Shown one piece after another: positions 11,700-23,900 of a stretch of 64,000 nt of DNA. The DNA is from Ursus arctos (taxonomy: Eukaryota; Chordata; Mammalia; Carnivora; Ursidae): contig NW_026622985.1 of the NCBI RefSeq assembly GCF_023065955.2, positions 5,602,001 through 5,666,000 on the forward strand. The letters run 5' to 3'. Within the stretch, counting starts at the first letter, position 1, and every line of letters starts with the position of its first letter. Both the position numbers and the translations under genes were made by a program. The notes beneath the pieces were generated by a model. The model was not told where the DNA came from, ran no database searches, and saw only the letters and a list, made by a program, of their open reading frames with translations.

Positions 11700-12230
11700 G
11701 TGCCCAGCACTGGACGGGTTTGGGGAGCAGGGCCCTCCACACACTGCTGGGGGCGTATCAGAAATCCAGCCCTCCTGGGAGGCAGTTCGACCAAACCCAA
11801 CGAAAATTCCACTGTGAAGCATCTTTGCCACACGAACGTTCATGGAAAAAGTTTAACATGTGAAAAAATGGCCAGCCCAGATATCCATCCATGGAGAACC
11901 ATTAAATCTGCTGCATGGGGCTCTATGCAGGGGTCTGAAAGACTCAAGCGGCTGTATGTTTATCCACTGATGGGGGGACAGCTCCAGGCACTGTTGGTCA
12001 CTGAAACATGCAAATTGCACGATAATTCATACATGTCAATGTGTAAGTACAGGAATGAGAAAAGGCCCCACCAGGATGGACGATAGCAATTAAGGGGGCT
12101 CACCTTCTGGGGTGCGAGTTGGGGGGTGAGGGGTTTCCAGGTCTGACTTGACACACACAACACAGTTGTTCTGATTGTTTTACTCTTTCCATATTTTTAA
12201 ACACTCAATGAAATTGTATTTTTAAAGTAC
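11700..12230 (+). repeat. Ancient L1 (L1ME-like) 3' region, degraded
   Basis: The order of motifs (GGCAGTTCGACC, ATATCCATCCATGGAGAACC, TTAAATCTGCTGCATGGGGC, CATACATGTCAATGTG, a GGGGTGCGAGTTGGGGGGTG segment, then a T-rich CATATTTTT stretch) follows the 3' end of old mammalian L1 elements on the + strand. All frames are broken, and the 128-codon open frame inside it is fortuitous. Confidence 0.55.
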
Positions 12231-14178
12231 TGAAGGAACATACCTTTGTCGAATAACTAAAGCTTTTTTTTTTTTTAAATTATCCCAGCAGCCATTGGGT
12301 TTGTTTGTAAGTACTGCAGAGACAAGGGGAGAATCCTGAGAGCCCTGATTATTAATTCCTCTTAGACAATGTTTCACATCGCATATGGAAAACAGGGATG
12401 AAAAATAATGAGCAGACTAAAATAAGTCTTTAAAAAATAGTTTGAGAGCATCGATGTTTTGCACATATATAAGATGGTATTTAGAAGTAAACCTCTCAGG
12501 ATCGGAATCCATAGCAAATAGCCATTCATTCAACTCCAAATTGAGCAAAGCTGTCAAAATTGCTTCAAAAAGTAGCTGTGAGGCCAATAGACATTTCATC
12601 TGCATTTTAAGAAACTGAATGTTCAAAAAACCCATTTTATACAGAAGTCTGGGAGCAAGCAACATGTATGAATAACATTACACCTGTGACCACAGAAGTG
12701 GATAAATTCTATATATCAGAGTTTGGGGTGCAGATAATGTTGAGCTCTCACATCTGGAAGAAATGGAGTGACCACATGCACACTTCTGACCTAGTGCAAC
12801 ACCACAACCCGCCAGGTGTGACAGGCATCTGGAGACATCATTTCACAAAATACAGAAAATTGCTGTGGAACTAGGGCATGATTGCAATTTAAGGGAAATG
12901 GTGCAGATAAATCTATTTTAATGGATAAGCTTAGTAGATGCAAAATAAATATGTCAGTACTTCATTATTTATTCCTTTCAACTGGTCTAAATTAGAGTGA
13001 AAAATGCACACGATATCCAATCTGCAATCGTATACATAGAAATGAAAAAAAATTGTTTCTCCTAAGCCATTTAAGTACTTTGGAAAAACTTGGTCCCACT
13101 ATATAATTGATTTCAAAGGCTCTTTCTGACTCTTTCAATTCTGTCGCATGACCTATTGGGCACTTATGGGTGTCAAACATTACCTAGGCCATCAAGCTGC
13201 TCACCACTGAATGGAGTTCACAAATTCTCTTTTGATCAAGTGGGTCTCTCTGGGGACTCTAAGGGCCAGTATCTCCATTTAGCAAAAAATAGGTTAGTGA
13301 GATTGGACAGAGCCATCTGCCTGGCATTGCTGCCAGACAAAAGGGCAGTTGGCAGTGGACCCAAGCCATGGACCTCCAGGGACTGTGACACTCCCAACTT
13401 GGTAACTCTTAGTTTATTGAGCAATGTTATTAAGTAATGAACGAGGCTTGCCTTTCTTGCTGTCTACACAACAGATAGATTAAAAAGGGGAACTAAAGTT
13501 TTACTACTTAACACTGCCCTGAAATTCTACTTCAGTGGAGGAATCAAGTGATAGATGTATATTCTAACAAACAGGGAATTCAGTAAAGCATTTCCTTTAT
13601 TGAAGTCAATGTGTTAATTTATATAAAACACAGTACACACTTTATAATATGCTAGAGAAAATATGACATGTAAAAATATCAGGGGAACAGGTTCTTGAAA
13701 ACTTGATACATGATGTTATTAGCATAAGATAAATGAGCTCTAAGATTAGCTATCAGCTTGAAACAGGAGAAACTATATGAAACAGACAAAGCTGAATTTT
13801 GGGTGAGAAAATAAACCGACACACTTTCTGACGTAACCGTAGCAGTAGGTACAAGTGCCCAGTCAAAAAGTAAAATAATTGAAACTGACTCTGTTGGGCA
13901 TAAAACTCTAGGAATTAAAATTATAGGTGCTAGAATTTAAGAATCTTTCTGTTCCTTGTCTCTTTTAATGTTCTCTGGGTTGGATCTCATGAGGATAATG
14001 TTGCCCACATTAAGGATCATGATAAGGAGTAAATGAGAAATATGTATTTGGAACTATCAAGGACATGTCAAAACATTGTTTCTTTTCTTCCTTCCACACT
14101 CCCTTCCTCCCCCCACCCCCGGATTCTTCTCTGTATTTTTCTTCAAGTACTATATGAAACTTCCTGATTAGTATTTGG
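12231..14178. other. Intergenic DNA, nothing recognised
   Basis: The stretch is AT-rich without an identified repeat or gene. It has a poly(T) run at 12,266-12,278 and a C-rich run near 14,110. The open frames are short and uncorrelated. Confidence 0.4.
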
Positions 14179-14190
14179 AGAAATAAAATC

Positions 14191-14221
<31 letters not shown>

Positions 14222-14337
14222 CATTTTATTTTTAAGTAATCTCTACACCTAACATGGGACTCAAACTGACAGCCCTGAGATCAAAAGTTGCATGCTCTAC
14301 TGGCTGAGCCAGCCAGGGGCCCCAGAAATAAAGTCTT
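14179..14337 (-). repeat. Older CAN-SINE (SINEC_b-like), - strand
   Basis: Read on the - strand, it starts GGGGCCCCTGGCTGGCTCAG with CCAGTAGAGCATGCAAC, then TAGAGATTACTTAAAAATA and a TAAA-repeat tail, seen here as TTTATTTATTTATTTA. This short variant lacks the CT-rich body. Flanks AGAAATAAAATCTT at 14,179-14,192 and AGAAATAAAGTCTT at 14,324-14,337 form a 14-bp duplication with one mismatch. Confidence 0.88.
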
Positions 14338-15624
14338 TAAACTCAGAAATTTTAGCTTTGCAAACATCTGGAGACTAGAGTTGGTTTTCCTTAAGGACAC
14401 CTGTGATAAATTCCCAGCTGGAATTCTCATCACAGATTCCCCCACTTCCAACCAGTAGGACACTCTTAAATTAAAAATAAAACATTTTAATGCATATAAG
14501 GAATTTAATTATTATAATATATGCTCACTGAAGAAAATTCAAGAAGTACAGAATGTCAGGGGGAACATTACATACACAATTGCACAACCTGGAATGTTTG
14601 GACATACTTCTCTCCGGGTCATTCCCTCCATGACACAGAGAATACACTTTTATATAGCTCAAATTACACTGTGTACACAGTTGTCATTAAAATTTAGCGA
14701 TGTACTATAAGTGGATGCCACATACCTACACACACTCATGGTTGCATAGTATTTCACTGAATGGAGGTGCCAGGCTTGACTCAACTAGTCCCCTGATTTT
14801 GGCCTGGCCTTCAAGACAAGATTGTTGAGTGCTGAGAAAACTCTTATAAGAACAGCAGAGAACTATGTGGACTTAGGAGAAATAGGAGACTGACAACCTT
14901 AAGAAGACGCTGATGTATCCTCTTCATCACCTGAGTTAGAGAATGTGGATCAGCAGCACCAGCATCATGTGGGTCCCACTCTAGACCCACTGAATTAAAT
15001 GCCTGCATTTTAACAGTCTCCCCCGGGTAATTCTTGTGCACAGTTTGAGAAGCTAGAGCTTAATCAACAGAGAAAATTATGTAATTGGACGATGCTGGGG
15101 AGTATTTTCAAACAGGACAAACAGCAGCCTTTGAATAGGATTCCTGAAATCATTTTAAATGGCAAAATTGTTCACCAATATATTGGGCTAGATTTAAGAA
15201 ATGAGGTTTGAGATTTGAAATGTCTCAGAGGGAAGGTGGATTGTGATGGAAGGTAACTGGCCTGGAAGTGGGCTTTTTATCCATCAAATCTCTTAATTTT
15301 GTGTTTTGTGATTTCTACCATTGCTTTCTATTTAGAAAGCTTCTTTCCAAACAGAGATGAGATGACTTGCATAGATCTTATACTTACATTTATATTCTGG
15401 GTCAGAGGACCCAGTGGACCTGTGTCTATACTCTAGACCCATAGACTGTGTTATTTTGAGCTGCTAAGTTTGTGATAATTTGCTAAGCAGCAGTAGATAG
15501 TAATCCAGACTCCAGCATCTGGAAGTGGATTGTTGCCATCACAAAAACCTGAAAAGGGGTGAATGGCTTTGGAAGCAGACCATGGTGGGAGGCTGAGAGA
15601 ATTTTGAGGAGTGTAATAAAGCTT
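14338..15624. other. Intergenic DNA with L1M, MER5A and MLT1 fragments
   Basis: About 14,500-14,770 resembles an L1M 3' end (AAAATTCAAGAAGTACAGAA, then GGTTGCATAGTATTTCACTG). About 14,945-15,055 resembles MER5A on the + strand (ATCAGCAGCACCAGCATCAT, then CAGTTTGAGAAGC). About 15,400-15,520 resembles the 3' end of an MLT1 LTR (TTTTGAGCTGCTAAGTTTGT). All are old and diverged. Confidence 0.5.
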
Positions 15625-15640
15625 AAATCACCTTGAACAG

Positions 15641-15837
15641 GGGCACCTGGGTGGCTCAGTCGTTAAGCATCTGCCTTCGGCCCAGGGCATGATCCCAGGT
15701 TCCTGGGATCGAGCTCCACATCGCGCTCCCTGCTCTGCTGGGAGCCTGCTTCTTCCTCTCCCACTCCCTCTCCTTCTGTACCCTCTCTCGCTGGCTGTGT
15801 CTCTCTCTGTCCAACAAATAAATAAAATCTTTTAAAA
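15641..15837 (+). repeat. Young-looking CAN-SINE with perfect 16-bp target-site duplication
   Basis: A full element with an almost consensus head (GGGCACCTGGGTGGCTCAGT), the body GCCTTCGGCCCAGGGCATGA, a CT stretch containing TCTCTCGCTGGCTGTGTCTC, and an AATAAATAAAATC/A tail. AAATCACCTTGAACAG occurs without mismatch at 15,625-15,640 and 15,838-15,853. Confidence 0.97.
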
Positions 15838-15853
15838 AAATCACCTTGAACAG

Positions 15854-17875
15854 ACTATTATAGGAGATATGCATCAGACACTGCCACTGGAGACTCCAAC
15901 GGAAGCGAGGAGCAGGTTATTGTGAACCAGAAGAGGGGGTTATGTAGTGGCAGAAGGTTGAGTGAAATTGTCTCCTGAAGTTCTACAGAAAGCAGGACCT
16001 GTGAGTGACTGACTGCCTGTGTAGCTAAAGAGATTTCCCAGCAAAGTGTCAAGGGGCTTTCTGGGTGCCTTTTGCTGCTCACAGTGGAATAAACGCAAGA
16101 GAAGTGGATTGAGAGAACGAGGACTTCATGATTGGGGAAATCCGCAGCCTCTCCAGAGAGCAGAGATGCTACAATTAAGAGATTTATTGGCAGGGAAATG
16201 TGTCTCGGGGCAAAGCAGAAGGCTGACTACACAACCTTTTGACAAAACCTCAGGTGGATGGAAACCTGAGAATATTCACTCACACAGAAGACCCTTTGAG
16301 AGGGGCAAAGGTTGGGGGGGGCATAACACGTATGTGAAATGAGATATTACATGGTATGGGAAATGCAGCAGGGTCTTCTCAATGTTGTTAAAGGTGGCAA
16401 CAGCATTTAAATGGATTTTTTTCAAATAACTCACCAATTCTCTCAGCAAAATTTTTTGAACTCTCTTTCTATTCCACTGATATTTCTAATTCCTCCTTTA
16501 TTAGTCTTGGGGGACTTTGGGCAATCCTGACCTTTTAGCACCTGGACTCCTGGCCATTCACAATGGGGATGTTTTTCTTTCTTGAAGTCCGGTTGGACTT
16601 GAAATGCTGCCCTGAGAAAATATGATCCTGCAAGCTTGGGTGGTTCTCTGCACAAGAAGCACGTTGTATAGCAAAGATTAGATAAGATAAAATAAAACAA
16701 AATATAAGACAAAGCATGAGATGATCTTAGCTTTTCCATCCTGCTCTCCAAGGACAGAAGACTTTGCGTGCTCCCACCTTGTGATGTCCCACCGAGTGTA
16801 GAGCAGATGATCAAATGTTGGAAATTCCCTAGGATTTGGTCCAGTGTAAGGCATGCCTAGAGGCATTCATTCACATCAATCTTTGGAATCATCTGTTAAA
16901 TACAGTGAAAAAGGACGTTGGCCTCTCTCCAGAGGGAAGGCAGCCCACATGACCATGTTAGTGTGGAGTTGTGCCTGATCCCTGGAGCCTCTTTCCCTGA
17001 AGACAGGTGGTGGGCAATTTGAGGAAGTGATAGTGCCCTCAATCCCCACCTAGTGTGTGGGCTCAGGTATCAGGGCACGTGAAGACCCAGCTGTGGAGTT
17101 TGACAGGGCTTTGTGTAAAGTGTGAGGCCATCAGAGAGAAGTAATGAAGCAGAATGATATATGCAATATGACTGCTCCTGGAACTCACTGGCCATGGGCT
17201 CCATGGGGCTCTTCAGATGGCCCCCTCTCCTTACATCCTGTCTGTCTCCATAGTGGAGACACTGCTGACCTCAAAGCACAGGATGATTTCCCCTGGTCCC
17301 TGATCCAGTTGCTCCTGGCCCCCAAAGAACTCTTCCCTGTGCTGTAGAAGTTCTTCCTCCCCTGCCTGGGGTGGCTACGGAGGGAACTGTAGCTCCCTTC
17401 AGGGCATGTCTGCCCCCCAGGACCCTGGCCAGGCCATGCTGAAGGCTGAGGCATGACTGGTCTCCTGCTCATTTCGGGGTGCAAGTGGGGAGGGTGCTCC
17501 CACTGCTCTCAGAGCAAAAGAAAGGTTTGCCTCAGCAGACAGGCACTGCTGGTGTTTTCCCACTTCACCAATGTCGGTGTAGAAACTCTACTAGTCATCC
17601 CACTACATTAATAACAGCAATCATAATAGCTGATGAGATATTTCCTACTTTCTAAAAATTTTGGCTCCCCCATTCCCCTCTTCAAGGACTTCACTTGAAC
17701 ATGTAATAAGTTGCAGAAGTTTGGACTCTCTTTCTTCTTTGTATTTTATTTTGTGTAGTTTCTATTACTGTACTTTTAAGTCCACTAATCCTTTCTCAGG
17801 CAATGTGTAATCTGCCCTTAATCCTAGCTAAATTTTTGTCATCCCACACATTGTAATTGTCACTTATGGAAGTTT
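15854..17875. other. Intergenic DNA, nothing recognised
   Basis: No repeat family or gene was identified. The open frames at 16,443-16,866 on the - strand overlap one another without domain content. A TAAGATAAAATAAAAC low-complexity patch lies near 16,681-16,700. Confidence 0.4.
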
Positions 17876-18031
17876 TATTTGCATTTTTTTAATGTTGGCA
17901 ATTTTTTGAAGTTTTTATTAGTTTTTTTAAGTAATCTCTACACCCAACATGGAGCTTGAACTCATGACCCTGAGATCAAGAGTCACACACTCTTCTGACT
18001 GAGCCAGCCAGATGCACCTATTTGCATTTTT
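17876..18031 (-). repeat. Older CAN-SINE (SINEC_b-like), - strand
   Basis: Its - strand sequence starts GGTGCATCTGGCTGGCTCAG and contains GACTCTTGATCTCAGGGTCA and TAGAGATTACTTAAAAAAA, the short SINE form without a CT body. TATTTGCATTTTT occurs on both sides (17,876-17,888 and 18,019-18,031), giving a 13-bp duplication. The tail includes extra T-rich sequence. Confidence 0.85.
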
Positions 18032-18884
18032 ATATCAACTATGTCACTTTGTCAACTTTTGAACATATGGAATGATGTGTTCTTATATGTTCCACATACT
18101 AATGAAATAAATGATAGGTAATGTATTATCTGGTTATTCTAACACCTATGTCAGTTCTGAGTCAGCTCCCATTGATCTTTATAGATCATGTTTTCCTGTT
18201 TCTTTCCTTCCTGATAATATTTGATTGCATGCCAGACATTGTGAATTTTACTTTGCTGAGTGCTGGATATTTTTCTATTCTTATAACTATTCTTGAGTTT
18301 TGTTCTAGGTTAATTTAATTTACTTGGAAATAGTTTGATTCTTTCAGGTCTTGCTTTTAAGACTTGCTGGGTGGGAATGGAACAGGGATCAGTGGGGGGT
18401 TAATCATTCCTCACTTCTGAGGAAAGAGTGTTTTTGTGTACTCTTTCCTGATTCCTTGTAAACCCTGCCTAGAAGGAAAGGCTTTATTCCCAGCCCCATG
18501 TGATTGGCTAGGGAGTGCTCCTTCTAATCCTTTTGGGTGGTTCTCTTTCCACCTTCAGATGATTTCCTCCCATGGATGGACATTCAGGGAAATCCTCTGT
18601 AGATCTCTGTGAGTTCTGCCTCTATGCAGCCCTTTCTCGTCGGGCACTCTGTCCTGAGACCTACAACTGCCTTGCCTTCATAGGACCCTTCACTCCCCTC
18701 AACTTAGGGGTCTGCCAGTGTCTTCATCTGTGCTGCTACCTGGATGCTCTGTCCTGCCAGTGAGTTGTATCAATCATAAGACTCGAGTCACTGGTTGTCC
18801 CTCCTGTAGGGATCACTGACAATCATGGCTTTAAGTGTATTTTCTTGAAAACTATTGTTTCCTGTGTTTTGACCACTGTTTTTC

Positions 18885-18916
<32 letters not shown>

Positions 18917-20711
18917 ATTGTTTGTTTGTTTGTTTTTCCAGACAGGAAGGTAAATCTGGTCCCTGATAATCTATCTTGGCCATGGACAGACATTTATATA
19001 CCTCAATATTTCCCTCTTTAAACTAATTGAAGTCGTACTGGGTGATTCGTATCAATTCAGTTGCCATTCAAAAATACAAGAGATTAGTCATGAGGGAAAT
19101 AAGGGCTTTCCATGGACTAATGCCTTGCTTCATAGAGATGTAGTAGTGGAAAACGCTTACAGAAGTTGAGTGAGAACGTCGGTCCTCTCCACAGCATGCC
19201 CATGGATCTCCCTGTCTGAAAGCTGAGACCGATTCAATGCTAGGCCAATTTTGATAACTAAATGACAGGATATAAATATCTCGGAGGGTGTGAAACAAAA
19301 TAGGGGGTTGAAAAATGGTTGGAAAGGAAAGCACCCTCTTTGTGTGTCTCTTATATGGTGGGCACCTTGCCTTTCCCATACTGTCTTCATGACAACCTTT
19401 TAAGGCAGGGACTGTTCTCATCCCAGCTTTACAGATGAACACATGGAGGCCTGTAGATAGCAAATAACACGCCCAAGCTACCCTATGTCTGAAACGAGAA
19501 CCCGGATCGGCTAGCCCCAGTGGTCACTCATTCACCCACACCGTATGGGGTCCTCTCTGGCTGTGGTCAGTGGACACTGGAGGGGTGGCAGGCAGAACAA
19601 AGGTACTGAGACCGGAGTGAACCACTCCCAAATATTCCCCTCTGGGGTAAGGATTATTTTGAGCCAAAGGCAATTGAGAAAAAGAAGTTACAAGATGAGC
19701 TCTCTGCCCTCCCCATCCTCCTGAAAGCAGAGCATAAATTCTCCCTGTAAAGGCATCGTCCCCCTGCCCAAGCAGAGAGTCCTCATCTGCCACCAGCTTC
19801 CCGTTATATTTTCCATCTTACAAATCACAGCTCCTGCAAGTTCAGTCTCTTTCCTTTGTCTTTCACTTGTCTTTAAATATATCTTCCTTTGTCCGAATAG
19901 CACAAAAGCCTCTAAGCCTACGCATTTCTTTCTTCCTTTCATGCCATACAAAACTTTTAACACCAAATAAAATCATACACCTTTTCTCCTGTTGATCTCC
20001 TATTGCCACTTTATTCCTCAGACCCAGCCACTGAATCTCAGAGGGCAGAGAGAAATGTTTCCTCCCCTGCAAGATATCAGAGATCTTGGCTCCAGGAACC
20101 TTGAGGCCAAGGCGTGAAGGGCCAGCAGTAAGAAGAATCATCATCTGAGCTACATTCTTATTGCAAGTGAGCTCCTTATGCTCCTTACCTGGCTCAGGGC
20201 AAAGCTCAACAGAGGTCAAGGCGGCTGCCCACGTAGACACAGATTAAGAGCATCCATCAAGGTTAGCAGGGTTCTGGGCCAGAGCGAGGGTAAAGGAGAT
20301 CCCTACTCTTAGTGTTAACAGAGTTTATGCAAGGATTGATTTCAGGAGGCATCATGACTGAATGAGATTTAAAAGGGTCATCTGAAAATCAATCCATAGC
20401 CAAATGATTCTGATATTTACCTGGTTGCAAGCTGGTTTCCACCCTTACCTGGCTGAGTGAGTGGGGTACCTTTTTACTGTCCCAGGGCTCAGCTTCTCTC
20501 TCCTGCATTTGGGGAGCTGGGCCGGGTGTGGAGTGGCTCACCCCTAGCCCTCAGCAGGTGCAGCACATCTTCCTGGAAACAGAAGGTTGGTTGTCAGAGG
20601 CACTGATTCTGTCCAAGCCCACATTTGTTCACCACTAGATGGAGAACTTCTCCCACCTTTCCCCCAGGGCTCCAGGAAGGCCCTGGAGGCGGCAGTAAAC
20701 ATCCCTTTGAA
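18032..20711. other. Intergenic DNA with old L1-like and MIR fragments and a TTG microsatellite
   Basis: About 18,120-18,500 has the look of a diverged L1M segment (GCCAGACATTGTGAATTTTA, then GCTGGATATTTTT). A (TTG)n run spans 18,885-18,916, followed by a (TTTG)n stretch. About 19,395-19,480 is a - strand MIR remnant (CATCCCAGCTTTACAGATGA). No gene is supported. Confidence 0.5.
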
Positions 20712-20992
20712 TGTTGATACCATTTATGTATGTATGTATGTATGTATGTATGTATGTATGTATGTATGTATTTATTATTTATATTTATTTTTAAAGATTT
20801 AGTTATTTGACAGAGAGAGAGAGAGAGCAAGAGAGGGAACACAAACAGGAGGAGTGGGAGAGGGAGAAGCAGGCTCCCTGCTCAGCAGGGAGCCTGACAC
20901 GGAGCTGGATCCCAGGACCCTGGGATCATGACCTGAGCCTACGGCAATGCTTAATGACTGAGCCACCCAGGTGCCCCTGTTGATACCATTTA
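20712..20992 (-). repeat. CAN-SINE with (TATG)n microsatellite in its tail, - strand
   Basis: The - strand copy runs from 20,977 (GGGGCACCTGGGTGGCTCAG) through GATCCCAGGGTCCTGGGATC, a CT-rich body and an AATAAATCT-type tail, which extends into (TATG)11 at 20,725-20,770. TGTTGATACCATTTA is repeated exactly at 20,712-20,726 and 20,978-20,992, so the microsatellite lies inside the inserted DNA and grew from the SINE tail. Confidence 0.95.
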
Positions 20993-23900
20993 AAGGAATT
21001 CCAGCTCAGATGTTAGAAAATGTTCTGGTAGTTAATGTGCTAAAACCTCAAATTTTGTGTTTTTTTTCCACTTTTGTCTTTTTTTAATGTACTGTACTTA
21101 ACATTTAAAAGAAATGCTTTATTTATCAGACTTTCAACCTGCTCTCGCCTGTATTTATCACTAGATTTCCAGCAGAACCTTCACTGGTGCTTATTTCTAT
21201 GTAAGTTAGAAGTGGCTGAATCCCTTTTAAGTAAGCTGTTCTTTCTTGGGTCAACCAGACATGAATGGTGGGGCTGGGAGAGGTGAGCGACCAGTTTCCT
21301 TTCAGCCAGCGTGCTTTCGAAATTTCTGTTGCCTATGAAATTCCTATTCTCAAGTCCTCAGCAGAGAGACAAACACACACAGATTGGCTGATTACCTGTG
21401 GGACCTTGTATAGGTACTTTCTTCACATGTAGTATCTCACTGAGTCCTTCCTCTTACGGCGAGCATTTTTAAGCTCTGGTTGAAGAGGAGGCCAGTCAGA
21501 CCGAGTTATTAACCAGCAGGTCCAACTCCAGCCCAGTACACAAAGGCTGGGATTTGGAATGGCCTTGACTTCCTTCTCATGGCCCTGAGTGTGTGACTGT
21601 CTGGTGCACACAGCCCTGTATTTTGTAGCCTGGTGTCTGGTGGAATCTTCCAGAGCTTCGTTCCAGCCCTGGGGTCCAGTGGGGACCAGCATACTCTGCT
21701 GAAGGAGGAAGCAGATAATCTGAGCTGGCACTTGTCTTCAATCCTAGATGCAAGGACCAAGGATGGCTGGAGCTCCAGGGACAAGGGGGAAACTGGCAAG
21801 GGGACAGTCCCAAAATGCAAATACCTCCTGGAGCCCTGCTGTGTGAATGTGTGGAAACAGCCACTTTCACAAGGAACATTTCTCTAAGTGCAAAGGAAAT
21901 TAGGCAAGCAGTTTATTTAGGAGAAGCAGAAGCAAGAGGAAAGTGATTTGCCTTCTTTTCCTCTTTTTCTCCTGGGAGGAGAATGATCCTGCAAGAATGT
22001 ACCAGCAGGGTATAATGAGCCCTTCCCTATTTTGCTGGAAATCCCACCCTCCCGCCACAGCTCCTCAGTTTCTGTTTTGCAGCTTGCTGCTCCGGGAAGG
22101 GGACTGGAGGTCACAGAAGCAGGCAGCCAGGGTTCCGACCCAGCACAGGGAACGGGGTGGAAGTAAGGCAGGGCCCCGGGTTCCAAGGCACTCGTGGAGG
22201 GGGAAGCAGTCCCCACTTAGCCAACACCTTGAAGGCCCCAGTAAGCCTACTTTTTACAAAGCACATGTCCTCAGGCAAACGTCATCTCCCTGTCTGGCAG
22301 AGTGAAAGCCCTGGTCTCCAAAGGGGAAATGAGAGTTGCTGCATAATTTGAATATTTAAGGCAGCCTTCGGGATTCAGTACCCTAAGGCAGGCTTCATGG
22401 GAAACATGCTGGGAGCACACGGTTGTGTTTGTCAGGTACCACCTCTCTGGGCATCAGGCTGGAAGCTGGGGGGCTCATCAGCGCTCTGCACCAGAGCTTT
22501 CCATGATGTGGAGAGCTGCCATATCTGCACTGTCCAATATGGTAGCCATGGCCACGTGTGGCTTACTGAACATGTGCAATGTGGCTGGTGCCACTGAATT
22601 TTCTATTTCTTTACATTTCAATGGATTTAAATGTAGGTAGCCATGCACGCCACTAGACCACTACTGTACGGAACGGCGATGTTCTACGTCAAACCTCTGT
22701 TTGGGGACCAACACAGGTAGGCTATAATGTAGGCTCTGGCATCTCTGTGCTACAGGGAGGGAAAGGGAAGCTCTGGTCCTCCATGCAGACAGTCAAGAAA
22801 TCAGATTTGCTCTTTGCTTCTGTAAGACATGGCTTTTCAGCTATTCTATGTTCACACTCTCGACACTGCCTAAATGGGGGTGTGCATGCACCCAGAGTGC
22901 TTGCCGGTGACCAAGTCATCCTAAGAGTGAGGAATTATTCTCCTTCTGTCTGCTTCACATGATTCTGTACATGAGTCCCAGTCCTGGTCACCATGGTGTG
23001 GCTCCCACCAGCTGGGGGACCTCAGGTGAGTGAGGTCCAGGACTCTCTTTCACATGATCTTTAAGATAGGAGGTAATGGCACCTTTGTCCCAGGCTTGCT
23101 GTCCAAATTGCTCCTGCCATATTCCTTGTTCTGTGTGTCCGACCCAACAAAATATTCATTCAGTGATGGTGTCTTTTGGTCTGCTGGGGAAAGGCTGCAT
23201 TCAGCCATCCAGGGGGAGAGCTGTTCTCATCCTTCGTGAGAATGACCTGGCATTGAGCCTCATGGGACATGCTGGAGGAGGCTGTGGGCTCTGGCATGGT
23301 GGTTTCCCACCCCCCCTCAGATAGCAGGGCAGGATGGAAGGCTACACCTTTTTTTTTTTTTCCTGTGTAGATTTTTTTCCCACTCAGCTTTCTACTACTT
23401 CTGATTCTCTTTCTGAATCATTAGTCTTTCTCAACATATGTCTTCATCCCATCATTCAAATTCAGGCACACCCCATGGATGTGAATTTTCAAGTTTCTTT
23501 ATCGTGTTTTTTCCCAAAACTGTTCTGTCTGCCTGCCCACCACCCCAAGCTCTGAACATAAAGTGTTGTAAGCAAGATTTACATCACCCAAGTTAAACAA
23601 CTTTGAGGGCTCTTCCTCATAATTGCTGGTTGGCAGAGGTGGGGCGTGGCATGGGAAAAATGGGTCAAACAGTACAAACTTCCAGTTATAAAGTAAATAA
23701 GTCACATGGGAGTCATATGCAGCATGGCGAATAGTTAACACTGTATTATGTAGCTGAGAGTTTCCAAGAGGGTAGATCATAAAAGTTCTTGCCACAAGAA
23801 AAGAAATTCTAACTGTGTATGGCAATGGATACAAAATATGACAGAGATTGAACTGATAAGTCTGGGTACTGAAAAACAGAAATGTGAATAATACCTAACA

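Noticed and set aside
20587..20802. Frame with Tyr-Val-Cys-Met repeats
   Set aside because: It is a translation of the (TATG)n microsatellite in a SINE tail.
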